A DNA stretch of 64,000 bases. Origin: Hymenobacter sp. DG01 (GTDB taxonomy: Bacteria; Bacteroidota; Bacteroidia; Cytophagales; Hymenobacteraceae). The stretch lies in assembly GCF_006352025.1 (NCBI RefSeq), contig NZ_CP040936.1:1-64000 (forward strand), in the 5' to 3' direction. The notes below the pieces were generated by a model. The model saw only the letters and a list, made by a program, of their open reading frames with translations, made no database searches and was not told where the DNA came from. Positions 62,548 through 64,000 of this stretch are shown in pieces (the stretch's first letter is position 1; the number at the start of each line of letters is the position of its first letter). The translations under genes and the position numbers were made by a program.

Positions 62548-63957
62548 ATGAAATCGATATTTTCTCGTTCTGCTTACCTGCTCGCCCTGGGGCTTAGCCT
62601 GAGCCTGACGGCGTGCGACAAACAGCTGGACATCGACCCGTTCCAGTCGGTAGATGCCAGTACGGCTCTGGACTCGGAAACGAAGGTAGGCAGCGCCGTG
62701 GTGGGTATGTACGCCCGCCTCGACAGCCCCAACCTGTACGGTACCGACCTGATTCTGGTGCCTGAGTTGCTGGCCCCCGACAACTACATCGGCTTCCAGG
62801 GTACTTTCACCAACTACCGGCAGCTGGCCCTGCGTACTACTAACGCCCAAAACAGCTCGGCTGAGGCTATCTGGCGTACCGCCTACCAGGCTATAAACCA
62901 GGCCAACCTAGTGCTGGAGGCCTTGCCGGTAGTATCAACAGCCAGCCTAAAGTCGCAGTACGAAGGAGAAGCCCGCTTCATCCGGGCCGATATGTTCTTT
63001 GAGCTGGTGCGTCTTTACGCCAAGCAGTACGAGGCCGGCGGCGCCAACACTCAACTGGGCGTGCCGTTGAGCCTGACGCCCGTGCGGAGCGTACAGGAAG
63101 CTTCCACCACCCAGGCCCGCAATACGGTGGCTGAGGTGTACAACCAGGTTATCACGGACCTAACCGAGGCCATTAAGTTGCTGCCGAACTCCAACGGTAC
63201 CCGGGCCACCAGCTATACGGCTAAGGCCCTGCTGGCGCGCGTTTACCTGCAGCAGAGCCGCTTTGCCGAAGCCGGCGCCCTGGCCGACGACGTTATCAAA
63301 AACAGCGGCAAATCCCTCTCGCCCACGCTGCAGTCGGTATTTACCAACCGTAACTCCTCGGAAACTCTGCTGGAAATTCAGCAGAACGACCAGAACAATG
63401 CGGGCACTTCCAACAGCGGTCTGGCTACCTTGTTTGCCAGCATCGGGCAGCTGGGTCGCGGCGACGTGCGCGTACTGCCGGCCTTTGCCAACCTTTACGA
63501 GGCAACCGATGCCCGCGGCACGGCTCAGCTGCTGTACGTAGGCACGGGCGCCCGTCCGGGTAGCCTGCGTACGGGCAAGTACACCACCTATGGCCAGAAC
63601 ATTCCGGTGATTCGGCTGGCGGAGATGTACCTGATCCGGGCGGAAGCTTCGTTCCGGGCTGGCAATGCTGCCGCCGCTCTGGCCGATATCAACCGCATCC
63701 GGACCCGCTCGGGCGCTACTCCCCTCACGGCGGCGCAGCTCACTCTGGCTACCATTCTGCGGGAGCGGCAGCTGGAGCTGGCCTTCGAGGGCTTCCGCAT
63801 CCACGACCTGAAGCGCACGAATACCGACATCTTTATTCCGGCTTCGGGCACCAACCCGGCTACTACCTTCCCCATTACGAGCAACATTCTGGTGTTGCCC
63901 ATTCCGTTCCGGGAAATAAATGTGAACACGGCTCTGGTACAAAACCCCGGCTACTAA
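62548..63957 (+). CDS. RagB/SusD-family nutrient-uptake lipoprotein
   Basis: A 469-aa surface lipoprotein partner of the preceding SusC. The lipobox ends at C23 (LSLTAC), then DKQLDIDPFQSVDASTAL. Helical repeats include KSQYEGEARFIRADMFFELVRLY. The C-terminal block ALADINRIRTRSGATPL..ERQLELAFEGFRIHDLKRT and the end LPIPFREINVNTALVQNPGY are diagnostic. The stop is 43 bases before the end of the window. The last bases include AAAAGGCCGC, perhaps the first arm of a cut terminator. Confidence 0.93.
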   Translation: MKSIFSRSAYLLALGLSLSLTACDKQLDIDPFQSVDASTALDSETKVGSAVVGMYARLDSPNLYGTDLILVPELLAPDNYIGFQGTFTNYRQLALRTTNAQNSSAEAIWRTAYQAINQANLVLEALPVVSTASLKSQYEGEARFIRADMFFELVRLYAKQYEAGGANTQLGVPLSLTPVRSVQEASTTQARNTVAEVYNQVITDLTEAIKLLPNSNGTRATSYTAKALLARVYLQQSRFAEAGALADDVIKNSGKSLSPTLQSVFTNRNSSETLLEIQQNDQNNAGTSNSGLATLFASIGQLGRGDVRVLPAFANLYEATDARGTAQLLYVGTGARPGSLRTGKYTTYGQNIPVIRLAEMYLIRAEASFRAGNAAAALADINRIRTRSGATPLTAAQLTLATILRERQLELAFEGFRIHDLKRTNTDIFIPASGTNPATTFPITSNILVLPIPFREINVNTALVQNPGY

Positions 63958-64000
63958 CCTAGCGGTTACCCGGTAAGGCAAAAGGCCGCAACGCTCAGCG

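Noticed and set aside
1..64000. tRNA, rRNA or CRISPR array
   Set aside because: I looked for T-loop-like GTTCGA motifs in a cloverleaf context and for regularly spaced repeats and found none.

Overview
The window looks like the start of a chromosome from an aerobic, GC-rich member of the Bacteroidota, most likely Hymenobacter or a close relative in the Cytophagales. Base 1 is the first base of dnaA. Four SusC/SusD outer-membrane uptake pairs are present, with type IX secretion genes (porQ and a PorE-like OmpA protein). Exact matches to the Bacteroidota -7 promoter box (TAnnTTTG) occur, and few starts have a Shine-Dalgarno sequence. GC is in the high 50s percent by eye, except for one strongly AT-rich island. 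I see no tRNA, rRNA, CRISPR array, transposase or prophage.

Layout. 1-9 kb: dnaA, a small membrane protein, an OsmC protein, a GH3-like adenylating enzyme, three small uncharacterised genes, dxr, rseP and a DUF6702-like secreted protein. 9-17.7 kb: envelope and proteolysis genes, namely a PorE-like OmpA lipoprotein-class protein (minus), then lon, porQ, hslU and a short-chain dehydrogenase (plus). 17.7-34 kb: three SusCD systems. Two are on the minus strand and one is on the plus strand, and the last two diverge across a 1.4-kb gene-poor island whose core is only about 30% GC. One SusC (19.1-22.2 kb) is out of frame with its own start codon by a single base. 34-43 kb: mostly minus-strand housekeeping genes, namely prfB (with its programmed +1 frameshift), ilvE, a cobalamin adenosyltransferase, an ABC ATPase, a large membrane-TPR protein coupled to gatC, plsC and a Nudix hydrolase. 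43-49 kb: a candidate small RNA, a small acidic protein, rnhB, a three-gene signalling operon (CZB zinc-binding protein, CHASE3 histidine kinase, receiver-only regulator), gcvT and comB. 49-54 kb: the glyoxylate shunt (aceB, aceA) with a divergent RamB/ScfR-type regulator and a palindrome lying on the aceB promoter. 54-64 kb: mltG, a GT-C type glycosyltransferase, dtd, a MazG-like enzyme, ribonuclease D and a fourth SusCD pair that runs to the end of the window.

Together the genes describe a cell that imports oligomeric nutrients through SusCD, secretes proteins by the type IX route and can grow on acetate or fatty acids through the glyoxylate shunt. The most unusual features are not proteins. 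The heptamer GGGGTAG is several-fold over-represented on both strands, inside and outside genes. Several genes have a promoter -7 box touching the start codon, which suggests leaderless mRNAs. Convergent gene pairs are separated by very long perfect inverted repeats. All counts are by hand and no database was searched.
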